This document shows positions 1 to 6,462 of a stretch of DNA of 11,196 nucleotides, one piece after another (the first letter of the stretch is position 1; every line of letters begins with the position of its first letter). The stretch comes from Hyella sp964606015. GTDB taxonomy: Bacteria; Cyanobacteriota; Cyanobacteriia; Cyanobacteriales; Xenococcaceae. A program made the position numbers and the translations under genes. The DNA lies in contig CAZSEZ010000130.1 of assembly GCA_964606015.1 (NCBI GenBank), positions 1 to 11,196 of the forward strand. Reading direction: 5' to 3'. The notes under the pieces are model-generated. The model was not told the DNA's origin and made no database searches. It saw nothing but the letters and a program-made list of their open reading frames with translations.

Positions 1-171
1 AATGTGTTGATGCTGCCTTCAAAGAATGTCCTAACGTATATCCGTAGCGCTATACATACCCAGCCTCAAGATGGTAGCTATACTAAGATTGTCGAATACA
101 AAACAGGAATAGTTAAGCCTTTTGATTTCCCTGATCTGGGAATTAGTCTAGATCGGGTTCTGCTCTATTGA
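1..171 (+). CDS. C-terminal fragment, probable Uma2/DUF820-family protein
   Basis: An open frame enters from the left edge in frame 1 and stops with TGA at 169-171. It gives 56 residues of the 3' end of a gene. The last 30 or so residues (SYTKIVEYKTG, then PFDFPDLGISLDRVL) resemble the C-terminus of Uma2/DUF820 proteins, which have a PD-(D/E)XK nuclease-like fold, are very abundant in cyanobacteria, and commonly end in a 'FPDLxIxLDxI' strand-helix element. The catalytic part would lie outside the window, so nothing can be said about activity. The first 20 residues (NVLMLPSKNVLTYIRSAI) look less family-like, so a frame disruption near the left edge is possible. The gene converges on the HAD hydrolase gene, with 22 bp between the stops. 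The family assignment is by remembered pattern only. Confidence 0.45.
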   Translation, partial: NVLMLPSKNVLTYIRSAIHTQPQDGSYTKIVEYKTGIVKPFDFPDLGISLDRVLLY

Positions 172-193
172 GCATTATGAACTTACAATTTCT

Positions 194-853
194 CTACCAA
201 TAAAGTTTTTTATCGAAGAATTGCCACAACTCTTCACTATTAAAATCAGCAATTGCCATATTTGCGCCACAAGCTAACAAAGATTCTGCTGAGTGAGTCG
301 AAGTAATACCAATCGTATAAATCCCTGCTGCTACTGCTGCTCTAATTCCTGTGGGCGAATCTTCAAAAGTGATCGCTTCTTCTGCTTTGACTCCAAGTTT
401 GGCTAAACCCAAAAGATATGGTGCTGGATCGGGTTTTCCTGGAGGCGCATCTGCTGCCAAAACCACAGTCGTTAAAATCTCTTTTAACTTAAGGGCATCC
501 AACAGATGGTAAGCGTTTTCTTTGGGGGCGTTGGTCACTGCTGCTCGTTTGAGGGGAATTTTGTCTGTTAGTTCGATAACTCGTTCTAATCCAGGCATGG
601 GCTGCAAAGTTTCTGCTTTGGCGCGATAGCCTGCTTCCTTATCCCACGCTAGTTGCTTGGCTTCTTCTGGCGAAAGTTGGGGCAGGACATCAGCAATTAG
701 ACGCTCGTTAGTATTGCCCGAAATATATTTTTGATAAAAATTGCGATCGCACTCAATGCTATATCCAGCTAGGATTTCTTGCCAAACTTGAAAGTGAATC
801 GGGTCGGTATCAGCTAGAGTTCCGTCGAGGTCGAAGAGAATTGCCGAAAGCAT
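194..853 (-). CDS. HAD-superfamily hydrolase, beta-phosphoglucomutase/CbbY-like
   Basis: This 219-residue protein has all four HAD motifs in order. Motif I is FDLDGT with nucleophile Asp8 and general acid Asp10, motif II is Thr107-Asn108, motif III is Lys140 in GKPDPAPY, and motif IV is Glu164-Asp165 in TFEDSPTG. A helical C1 cap lies between motifs I and II at about residues 15-85, and the 'DSxxGIxAAxAAG' segment is typical of beta-phosphoglucomutase-like and CbbY-like enzymes. These are soluble Mg-dependent phosphatases or phosphomutases acting on small phosphorylated sugars or related metabolites. The substrate cannot be read from the sequence. The ATG at 851-853 fits the family start exactly, but no strong ribosome binding site precedes it. 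The length is normal for the family and nothing is missing. It lies on the same strand as the toxin-antitoxin pair but 113 bp downstream of it, so it probably has its own promoter. Confidence 0.9.
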   Translation of the reverse strand: MLSAILFDLDGTLADTDPIHFQVWQEILAGYSIECDRNFYQKYISGNTNERLIADVLPQLSPEEAKQLAWDKEAGYRAKAETLQPMPGLERVIELTDKIPLKRAAVTNAPKENAYHLLDALKLKEILTTVVLAADAPPGKPDPAPYLLGLAKLGVKAEEAITFEDSPTGIRAAVAAGIYTIGITSTHSAESLLACGANMAIADFNSEELWQFFDKKLYW

Positions 854-966
854 GGCTTAGTTGCAAAGTTTAAGAACCCTCTTTTTGTAACATCTTTTGG
901 TTTTGTCTGGGTAATAGTGTGTTGGGGATTACTTTTTAAGTTTTGGGTAATGAAATAAGCGACTGC

Positions 967-1236
967 TCAAAAATTTTCATAGATTTCTCGACGATGACCA
1001 ACTCTAACTACTAAAACAAGTAAAATATCATCTTGAATTGTGTAAACAATACGATAGTTACCTACTCTAATTCGATAGAAGTCTTGTTGTTTTCCCTTAA
1101 GTTTCTTACAGCTATTAGGACGAGGATTTTTGCTAAGTTCTTGGATTGCAGCCTTAATTCGCTTGATATCTTGAGGGTGAACTGATTTAAGATCTTTCTC
1201 GACTTTACGATCCAGTTTAATTTCGTAAGATTTCAA
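967..1236 (-). CDS. RelE/ParE-superfamily toxin (type II TA system)
   Basis: This 89-residue basic protein has the RelE-fold layout: an N-terminal strand, two helices (about residues 10-36), then a beta-sheet carrying FYRIRVGNYRIVYTI (53-67) and ending in RVGHRREIYE (78-87). In RelE-type mRNA interferases the arginines of the 'GNYRIVY' strand and the C-terminal His-Arg-x-x-x-Tyr patch act in ribosome-dependent mRNA cleavage, and here Arg62, His81, Arg82 and Tyr86 are candidates. The start is TTG at 1234-1236, one base after the antitoxin stop codon (TAA then A then TTG). This arrangement suggests translational coupling and keeps toxin output below antitoxin output. The gene is full length and looks intact. 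The superfamily assignment is strong. Whether it is a RelE-like interferase or a ParE-like gyrase poison is less certain, but the His-Arg C-terminus favours RelE. Confidence 0.9.
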   Translation of the reverse strand: MKSYEIKLDRKVEKDLKSVHPQDIKRIKAAIQELSKNPRPNSCKKLKGKQQDFYRIRVGNYRIVYTIQDDILLVLVVRVGHRREIYENF

Positions 1237-1237
1237 T

Positions 1238-1501
1238 TTACTTGTCTAGTTCGCTAAAAAAATTTTTGAAGTCCACTATTTCTTGTTGAGGGTCTTTAAT
1301 TCTAGATTCAGCTATTTCGAGATCTTCCTTGTCCTCAGATTGCTGTAAGAGCTTTTGAAAGAGTTCGTAGTCTTGGGCAGAGATTAAATAAACTGATTCT
1401 TTGCCAGATCTTTTAATGGCGATCTGTTCTGAGCCATAAGCGACTCTGTTGAGGGTGTGGGAAAAGTTCTTTCTGGCTTCTGCCGAAGAGAGTGTATCCA
1501 T
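1238..1501 (-). CDS. Phd/YefM-family antitoxin
   Basis: This 87-residue acidic protein begins MDTLSSAEARKNFSHTLNRV, the classic N-terminal DNA-binding fold of Phd/YefM antitoxins (SxxExRxNF pattern). It continues with QIAIKRSGKESVYLISAQDYELF (26-48), the strand-and-helix dimerisation part. The C-terminal third (about 55-87) is rich in Glu, Asp and Lys. It is expected to be disordered alone and to fold over the toxin to neutralise it. The ATG at 1499-1501 starts exactly at the family N-terminus. The gene is upstream of and nearly touching the RelE-like toxin gene, the standard antitoxin-first operon order. Three TGTAC boxes just upstream (1511-1537) are the likely site of its repression of the operon. 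Confidence 0.92.
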   Translation of the reverse strand: MDTLSSAEARKNFSHTLNRVAYGSEQIAIKRSGKESVYLISAQDYELFQKLLQQSEDKEDLEIAESRIKDPQQEIVDFKNFFSELDK

Positions 1502-1510
1502 GTTCTAGTG

Positions 1511-1537
1511 ATTGTACTTAATGTACGTATTGTACTC
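1511..1537 (-). promoter_or_regulatory. Candidate TA operator: three 9-bp-phased TGTAC boxes
   Basis: On the plus strand three 9-bp units follow one another without a gap: attgtactt (1511-1519), aatgtacgt (1520-1528) and attgtactc (1529-1537). Each has TGTAC at the same place. The array begins 9 bases upstream of the antitoxin ATG. The E. coli YefM-YoeB operator is built on TGTACA hexamers, so this is the expected kind of site for a Phd/YefM repressor. The assignment as operator is inference; the repeats are directly visible. Confidence 0.6.
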
Positions 1538-1619
1538 TAGAGTTAAGTTTGAGAATGCAATCAAATTATCTGAATTAAGGTAGAAGCGATCGCAACATAT
1601 GTTTATGTGCTATTTCTAA

Positions 1620-2630
1620 ATGAATCAAGAAACTTATAACCCTGCACTAGGTTGTCTGATGGGTGCTTTGGTAGGAGATGCAGCAGGCGCTACTTTAGAA
1701 TTTCTCGAACACGATCCGACTCCAGAAGAGGCAGCCTGGGCAATGGGAATGCCTGGAGGGGGAGACCTAGAAGTTGCTCCAGGACAAATTACTGATGATG
1801 GAGAATTAACTCTTTGTTTGGCTCAAGCTTTAACTGAATCAGATACTTTCAGTCTAGAAAATATTGCTCGTTATTATGCCAAGTGGGTAGAATCGCGTCC
1901 TTTTGACATGGGTTTTACCACTTCAACCTCCTTCGGTTCTTATAGAAGTGTTGATGTTTCCCAACGGGGATATGCAGCGGTGATGACAAGTTCTGCTGCT
2001 GAGTTTTGCCAGGGCTCTAAAGCCAATGGTAGCTTGATGTGGATTACTCCTTTAGCGATTTGGGGACATAAGTTAAGCACCTCTGAGCTTGCCGAATATG
2101 CTATTCGGGATACTGGCTTGTCGCATCCTAACTATAGCTGCGGTTATGCAGTGGCTTGTTCCTGTATTGCGATCGCAACTTTACTCAATCATCCAGGTAA
2201 TAGAGAGTTAGCTTTTAGCAACGCTAGAAAATGGCTCAATACTCAGACAGATCTGGTTAAAAATAGTGAACAGTATCATTGTTGGGCAGAAGTCAGTAGT
2301 TGGTTGATTGATGCAGAAGAAAATACCACTGTCCCTTATTTCCCGCAAATTGGCTTTATTAAAATTGCTTTCACTCATGCTTTTCGACACTTATTACTAG
2401 GTTCTAGCTATGAAGATGCTCTAGTCGAAACTCTGTGCGGTGGTGGAGATACGGATACGAATGCTTGTATTGTCGGGGGGTTGATCGGTGCTGCGGTAGG
2501 TGTAGAGAATATTCCCCTCAATATGAGGACTGCTGTGCTGAACTGTGACACGACTAAAGGAAGTCATCCTCGTCCCGATTGGCTTCATCTCAAACAGGTA
2601 GAGGATTTAGTGAGAAAATTATTGAAGTAA
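1620..2630 (+). CDS. ADP-ribosylglycohydrolase (DraG/ARH) family protein
   Basis: This 336-residue protein has the signature metal-binding blocks of the all-helical ADP-ribosylglycohydrolase family. GCLMGALVGDAAG (11-23) is the N-terminal block, TDDGELTLCLA (58-68) carries the paired aspartates Asp59-Asp60, and GGGDTDTNACIVGGLIGA (274-291) is the C-terminal Asp-Thr-Asp block that completes the dinuclear Mg/Mn site. Family members remove ADP-ribose from arginine or other acceptors (DraG reactivates dinitrogenase reductase) or hydrolyse related ADP-ribosyl compounds. The target here cannot be inferred, and there is no nif gene nearby. Glu62 replaces the Thr/Met often seen at that place in 'DDTxM/DDGELT' variants and is common in bacterial family members. 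The ATG at 1620 fits the family start, although no clear Shine-Dalgarno sequence precedes it. The gene is divergent from the TA operon, separated from it by 118 bp, and convergent with the FAD enzyme gene (16 bp between stops). Confidence 0.9.
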   Translation: MNQETYNPALGCLMGALVGDAAGATLEFLEHDPTPEEAAWAMGMPGGGDLEVAPGQITDDGELTLCLAQALTESDTFSLENIARYYAKWVESRPFDMGFTTSTSFGSYRSVDVSQRGYAAVMTSSAAEFCQGSKANGSLMWITPLAIWGHKLSTSELAEYAIRDTGLSHPNYSCGYAVACSCIAIATLLNHPGNRELAFSNARKWLNTQTDLVKNSEQYHCWAEVSSWLIDAEENTTVPYFPQIGFIKIAFTHAFRHLLLGSSYEDALVETLCGGGDTDTNACIVGGLIGAAVGVENIPLNMRTAVLNCDTTKGSHPRPDWLHLKQVEDLVRKLLK

Positions 2631-2646
2631 AGCGATTGCAGAATTA

Positions 2647-4668
2647 TTAACTAGTCTTAGTTTTTCCTGCCGAATACTGTAACTGATAACTAAAACTCAA
2701 CAATTTTAACCACAAACTAGGATACTTTTCCTCCAGCCAGGACTGAGACTCCTTGAGCCAACCAGGAAACCAAGATATTAGTAGTGATTTGCGTGCAGCA
2801 TCTAAGCTAAACGCCCAGTAAGAACCCAACCATTTGATTAAACTTTGGCTGCCAGCCATTTCCAAAATCCACCACAACAGAGCAGGATTTTTCCGTGCTG
2901 CAATTAGAGCTAGCCGAGTAAACATCCACCAATTAGTACGGTCTTTGATGAAAGTATCGGCAACTTCTGGCGGTTGGGACTCTAGTAGGCCAAAGAAAGT
3001 ATTCAGCATCGAGTTGATTCGTTGGGGTGGTAACACCTTACCCGTGGGCACCATCATTCCCTTAGAAAAGAGCCAAGTAACCGAAATATTGCTCTGGTAA
3101 GCCCGAATATTACTCAAGTCTTCTACTGTGAAAAGACTGTGCTTGAGAGCCGTATCCAAAAGTGTCGTTAAACGATCTAGATTGCGAACTAGTGAACCAA
3201 ACCCTGTAAAGATCAACGGAGACTGCAAAGAGGCTGCATCACCGATCGCCAGAATCCGATCAAATGCCACAGTGCGATCGCTACTACTAGTACTGTAGTG
3301 ACCAGGGATATAACCAAAGGTGGCTTTTTTCCAAACCAACTCATCCATATCGCAACGACGATACTCAGGCACAATCGAGAAGAAATCCTCGTACATCTCT
3401 AACAAAGAACCTGGGTTTTCAGGATGTACTTGGTGATAGTGAAATAGGTAAAAAGTCAGTTCACCATTACCAGCAGGAAACAATTCCCAAATTAATTGTC
3501 TGCCACGGGAAATATCTCCATGAGAATTCAGCACATCACCATATTGCTCGTCCCAGACTTCAGGAGCAACCCCACTTTCGATTACAGCACCCACTGTAGG
3601 ACAGACACTATCAAAAGTTCTCTTACCATTGAGTTGCCAAGCGATTGGGGAAGCCGTCCCCATTGCATCCATAAGCAGTTTACCTGTGGCTTGCTTTGCA
3701 GTTTTATCTGACAAATCCACCAGATCGAGAGTTACGCCATTGTCTGCAATTTCTGCTTTGATGAATTCGGTTTCGTCCCAAATAGCTCCGCCAGCAGCAA
3801 TTAGTTTATCTCCACAAAACTTGAGTAGTTTTTCTGCATCAATTGCGATATTCAAAACCTTGGGAGTATATAGAACTGGAGCCTTAAGATGCTCTGGATT
3901 ATAAGCATCAAAAAACTTATTAAAGCCGTCTTTGTATTCAGCAGCAATGATGTTTTCAAATTCTTCTGGGGTAAACAGACCCAAGTTAATCAAGCTTTGG
4001 AACTCGTCACGAGAAATATTCCATTCTCGATTCATCCTACCGAAGGGCAATCTTTCGATTAACAAAACTCGATAACCTTTTTCTGCCATGACAGCAGCGT
4101 GAATTACCCCTAACGCTCCCCCAATGTAAATTAGGTCGTATTCTGGTTCTTCACTTAGGGACTTAGAACTTTTGACGATTACTTCTTTGGGCTCTTGAGG
4201 ATTGGTTACACTTTCGCGCCAGCGTTGTTCCCACCAATAAACCCGATTGAGATCGTACTCGCCATTGGGAAACTTTTGGAAGTATTTAACTGTTTGGGGA
4301 TAATGCTCGGCTAAAGCTTCAAAGATCGATTGTTTGCTGAGATCGATTTTGGGTGGTGCTGGATAATTTGGCGGGAAAGCTGCGCGAATTTCTGAAACTA
4401 GTTGCTTTTTGACTGCTGTGACTTTGCTCTTGGGTAAGGTGGTTTTGCCTTCGGATCCAGCCCACAGAAACATCTTCAGGTAGGTGGTGCGTTGTAGTTG
4501 CCAGACAAAAATCGTTAATTCACCTTGATACTGGGGTAAATACTGAAGACGAATCCCCCCAGGATTAATTATCTTAGTGCCAGCTTGAGGTTGCCAAGTT
4601 TCTTGTAGCCAAGTTGTAACTGCTGTTATCTCAGGAGTGGGAACTTCAATGTAGAGAATTTCTTGCAT
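2647..4668 (-). CDS. cruA: FAD-dependent lycopene cyclase-family protein, probably CruA
   Basis: This 673-residue protein has an N-terminal extension (about 1-175), followed by a Rossmann FAD-binding domain that begins DLIYIGGALGVIHAA (178-192), with the acidic ribose-binding Glu205 at the end of the second strand. The block RMNREWNISRDEF (211-223) follows directly. This 'EWNIS' pattern after the dinucleotide fold is what I recall from the CruA/CruP family. A second FAD motif, AIGDAASLQSPLIFTGFGSL, has GDAA at 476-479. The C-terminal 150 residues contain several Trp-rich hydrophobic helices, possibly for membrane contact. CruA cyclises lycopene ends to beta-ionone rings for carotene synthesis in green sulfur bacteria and some cyanobacteria. 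CruP is a paralogue linked to oxidative-stress control. The great length and the ERLPFGRMNREWNIS wording favour CruA over CruP, but this was not tested by alignment. The P-loop reads GGALG instead of the canonical GxGxxG. No clear ribosome binding site precedes the ATG. Confidence 0.72.
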   Translation of the reverse strand: MQEILYIEVPTPEITAVTTWLQETWQPQAGTKIINPGGIRLQYLPQYQGELTIFVWQLQRTTYLKMFLWAGSEGKTTLPKSKVTAVKKQLVSEIRAAFPPNYPAPPKIDLSKQSIFEALAEHYPQTVKYFQKFPNGEYDLNRVYWWEQRWRESVTNPQEPKEVIVKSSKSLSEEPEYDLIYIGGALGVIHAAVMAEKGYRVLLIERLPFGRMNREWNISRDEFQSLINLGLFTPEEFENIIAAEYKDGFNKFFDAYNPEHLKAPVLYTPKVLNIAIDAEKLLKFCGDKLIAAGGAIWDETEFIKAEIADNGVTLDLVDLSDKTAKQATGKLLMDAMGTASPIAWQLNGKRTFDSVCPTVGAVIESGVAPEVWDEQYGDVLNSHGDISRGRQLIWELFPAGNGELTFYLFHYHQVHPENPGSLLEMYEDFFSIVPEYRRCDMDELVWKKATFGYIPGHYSTSSSDRTVAFDRILAIGDAASLQSPLIFTGFGSLVRNLDRLTTLLDTALKHSLFTVEDLSNIRAYQSNISVTWLFSKGMMVPTGKVLPPQRINSMLNTFFGLLESQPPEVADTFIKDRTNWWMFTRLALIAARKNPALLWWILEMAGSQSLIKWLGSYWAFSLDAARKSLLISWFPGWLKESQSWLEEKYPSLWLKLLSFSYQLQYSAGKTKTS

Positions 4669-4727
4669 AGGAAAAACTAAATATAAATATAAGTTGAAGA
4701 AATAAAAGATTTCTCAAAACCAAGGTT

Positions 4728-4826
4728 ATGCTGGCGAACCAAATCCAAGCAAATTATAAATCCAGTCTATATTACCAAGCCCTCCAAGCTGAAATTACTA
4801 AACATCAATCATTAGCCAGATTTTAA
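4728..4826 (+). CDS. Possible small ORF, 32 residues
   Basis: An ATG at 4728 opens a 32-codon frame (MLANQIQANYKSSLYYQALQ, then EITKHQSLARF) ending in TAA at 4824-4826. It lies in the 203-bp gap between the divergent cruA-like gene and the 85-residue gene. The composition is protein-like: Gln-rich, helical, with no rare-looking stretches, and the predicted helix is amphipathic. The upstream 'aaggtt' is a poor ribosome binding site. It is too short to separate from chance by reading alone, and I recognise no family. Confidence 0.25.
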   Translation: MLANQIQANYKSSLYYQALQAEITKHQSLARF

Positions 4827-4871
4827 TAACAGATTTCTAGTTAGCAAAAGACACTTTAAATACCTAATTTA

Positions 4872-5129
4872 ATGAATTACTCTATCCTTACTGCACCAGA
4901 AGATATTTCAAATCTTCAGCAAAAATCCCCCACAGTGGAAGTTATTGCTCTGGCGATCGCATCCATCGTCCAAAATGCTCGCCAACAAGGTAAAACCCTG
5001 GCTGATTTGGAAGCAGAAATTTTGCAAGATCACTGCATTCTCGATTTGGGACAAAGACGCTGGCTCAAAGACCTAATTGGTAAGACTTGGTCTAGATTAA
5101 GTGATTATTCTGAAGTCGCTAGCAACTAA
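4872..5129 (+). CDS. Small helical protein of unknown function (85 aa)
   Basis: I do not recognise a named family. The 85-residue product has a variable N-terminus (1-20) and then a regular helical body: TVEVIALAIASIVQNARQQG (21-40), KTLADLEAEILQ (41-52) and LDLGQRRWLKDLIGKTWSRL (57-76). The hydrophobic spacing suggests a three-helix bundle. There is no signal peptide, Cys pair or catalytic motif, and the first helix is not hydrophobic enough to call a membrane segment. The tidy codon use and the HIP1 site inside the gene (4953-4960) support a genuine resident gene. It lies 191 bp upstream of the kinase in the same direction. It could be part of the kinase/GTPase locus, but that gap is large enough for an independent promoter. 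No clear ribosome binding site precedes the ATG. Confidence 0.65.
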   Translation: MNYSILTAPEDISNLQQKSPTVEVIALAIASIVQNARQQGKTLADLEAEILQDHCILDLGQRRWLKDLIGKTWSRLSDYSEVASN

Positions 5130-5181
5130 TGTCGGGGCTGCTGAGTCGATATCTTTAACAGGCACGTAAGTCATTTAGTTT

Positions 5182-5194
5182 TTGGTGTTACCAA
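5182..5194. repeat. Perfect inverted repeat TTGGT-GTT-ACCAA
   Basis: TTGGT at 5182-5186 and ACCAA at 5190-5194 form a perfect 5-3-5 inverted repeat about 125 bp before the kinase start. No T-run follows, so it is not a standard terminator. It could be an operator or chance. Confidence 0.3.
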
Positions 5195-5306
5195 CTTGAT
5201 AAGTAAAAATTCGTAGATTTTAAAAATCGAGGTTAGTATGGGACAAATCAAATCGTCAATTGGGTTTAACCATCCGATCTGAGTTATCTATCTGTTGAGA
5301 ATGTTT

Positions 5307-5316
5307 AGGAGTGAGG
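5307..5316 (+). promoter_or_regulatory. Double ribosome binding site of the kinase gene
   Basis: AGGAGTGAGG contains two Shine-Dalgarno cores. AGGAG (5307-5311) is 9 bases from the ATG at 5321, the best spacing, and GAGG (5313-5316) is 4 bases from it. This supports 5321 as the true start. Confidence 0.75.
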
Positions 5317-5320
5317 TTGT

Positions 5321-6319
5321 ATGACCGCCAGATTATCTGGGGTTCTCAGTCCAGGTGTTTTACTGGCTAATGGAGAATATCAGGTTACAAAAGTCTTGGG
5401 TCAAGGGGGATTTGGTATCACTTATCAAGGAGTAGATACCAAGCTAAATCGGCCTGTGGCGATCAAAGAATTTTTTCCTGAAGGCTGTTGGCGAAGTGGG
5501 GCAACAGTTGTTTCTGCTGGGAGATGGGATCGGGTAACTTACAAAAGTGCTAAAGAAAGATTTTTACAAGAAGGTAGGACTTTAGGGCAATTTAATTATC
5601 CTGGAATCGTCAGAGTCTACTATTACTTTGAGGAAAACAACACAGCCTATATGGTTATGGAGTATCTTCAGGGTCAAACCTTAGCAGCATTGCTGAAGTC
5701 CCGTGGTGGCAGGCTAATTGAAGCAGATGCTCTTGAGTATATTCGCGTTGTTGGCGAGGCTCTAGCAGTGGTACACCATTCGCAGATGCTTCATCAAGAC
5801 ATCAAACCAGATAATGTCATGCTGGCCGAGGACGGGAGAGCTGTCTTAATCGATTTTGGCGCAGCTAGAGATTTTGCGGGTCGACAAACTACTCATGTCA
5901 CTACTTTGTTTACTCCTGGTTATGCACCTTTGGAACAGTATGGACAGGCTTTAAAATGTGCAGACTATACGGATATCTATGCTTTGGGAGCAACCCTGTA
6001 TCATTTGTTGGTAGGTAAAATACCTGTGTCGGCAATTGAGAGAGCGGCAGGTCTAGAACTGAAGGCTATTAAAGCAACTGAACCAGAAATTAGCGATCGC
6101 ACTTCTCGCGCTGTAGAGCAAGCAATGTCAATGGAAATTGCTAAACGTCCTCAGTCTGTGAGAGAATTTCTCGATCTATTAGCCGTAGATGCTCGCGAGT
6201 CGAGGCGTTCTAAACCAGAAGTTGGTTTTTATCAAGCCGTAAAAGACCCTTGGGCAATCTTTAACCCTACGTCTAAACCAAGAACAAAGACCTCAAATCA
6301 ATCAGATCGCTGGTTCTAA
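5321..6319 (+). CDS. Ser/Thr protein kinase, non-RD, with disordered WF-ending tail
   Basis: This 332-residue Hanks-type kinase has a complete catalytic domain at about 20-288. It has a Gly-rich loop GQGGFG (27-32), ATP-anchoring Lys49 in AIKEFF, helix-C Glu84, catalytic loop HQDIKPDN (158-165) with Asp160, Lys162 and Asn165, metal-binding DFG (178-180), activation segment TPGYAPLEQY (198-207), Asp218 and Arg276. Gln159 takes the place of the Arg in the usual HRD motif, so it is a non-RD kinase, a class usually not switched on by activation-loop phosphorylation. There is no transmembrane helix or sensor domain; the protein is cytosolic. After the domain comes a polar tail (about 290-332) with an internal DPWAIF and a terminal SDRWF. 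It probably phosphorylates Ser/Thr on partner proteins. The GTPase and unknown protein encoded next are the first candidates. The start is supported by two ribosome binding cores. Confidence 0.93.
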   Translation: MTARLSGVLSPGVLLANGEYQVTKVLGQGGFGITYQGVDTKLNRPVAIKEFFPEGCWRSGATVVSAGRWDRVTYKSAKERFLQEGRTLGQFNYPGIVRVYYYFEENNTAYMVMEYLQGQTLAALLKSRGGRLIEADALEYIRVVGEALAVVHHSQMLHQDIKPDNVMLAEDGRAVLIDFGAARDFAGRQTTHVTTLFTPGYAPLEQYGQALKCADYTDIYALGATLYHLLVGKIPVSAIERAAGLELKAIKATEPEISDRTSRAVEQAMSMEIAKRPQSVREFLDLLAVDARESRRSKPEVGFYQAVKDPWAIFNPTSKPRTKTSNQSDRWF

Positions 6320-6447
6320 GCAGGATTTATGAAAACCAAAAGACTAGAAAACTAGAGATAATTTTCAATTAGCTAAAAATCAAGATAAAAATAGTGAGTT
6401 TTTATATAACTAACCCCAAGCAACCAACGAGCGACTAACAGTAACGT

Positions 6448-6453
6448 AAGGAG
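6448..6453 (+). promoter_or_regulatory. Ribosome binding site AAGGAG fixing a TTG start
   Basis: AAGGAG lies 9 bases before the TTG at 6463-6465. It is one of the strongest Shine-Dalgarno sequences in the window. It decides the start of the GTPase gene, whose first codon would otherwise be doubtful. Confidence 0.8.
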
Positions 6454-6462
6454 CCAACTAAA

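Noticed and set aside
3..47. Second protein-like frame at the left edge (VDAAFKECPNVYP then stop)
   Set aside because: Only 14 codons before a TAG. It might mean a frameshift in the Uma2-like gene, but there is too little sequence to claim a pseudogene.
2834..3904. Three plus-strand frames opposite the cruA-like gene
   Set aside because: They lie opposite a continuous 673-codon gene with both FAD motifs, and none has a recognisable motif.
6344..6355. CTAG-AAAA-CTAG between kinase and GTPase genes
   Set aside because: A repeated palindromic tetramer in AT-rich DNA; too short and common to call an operator or terminator.
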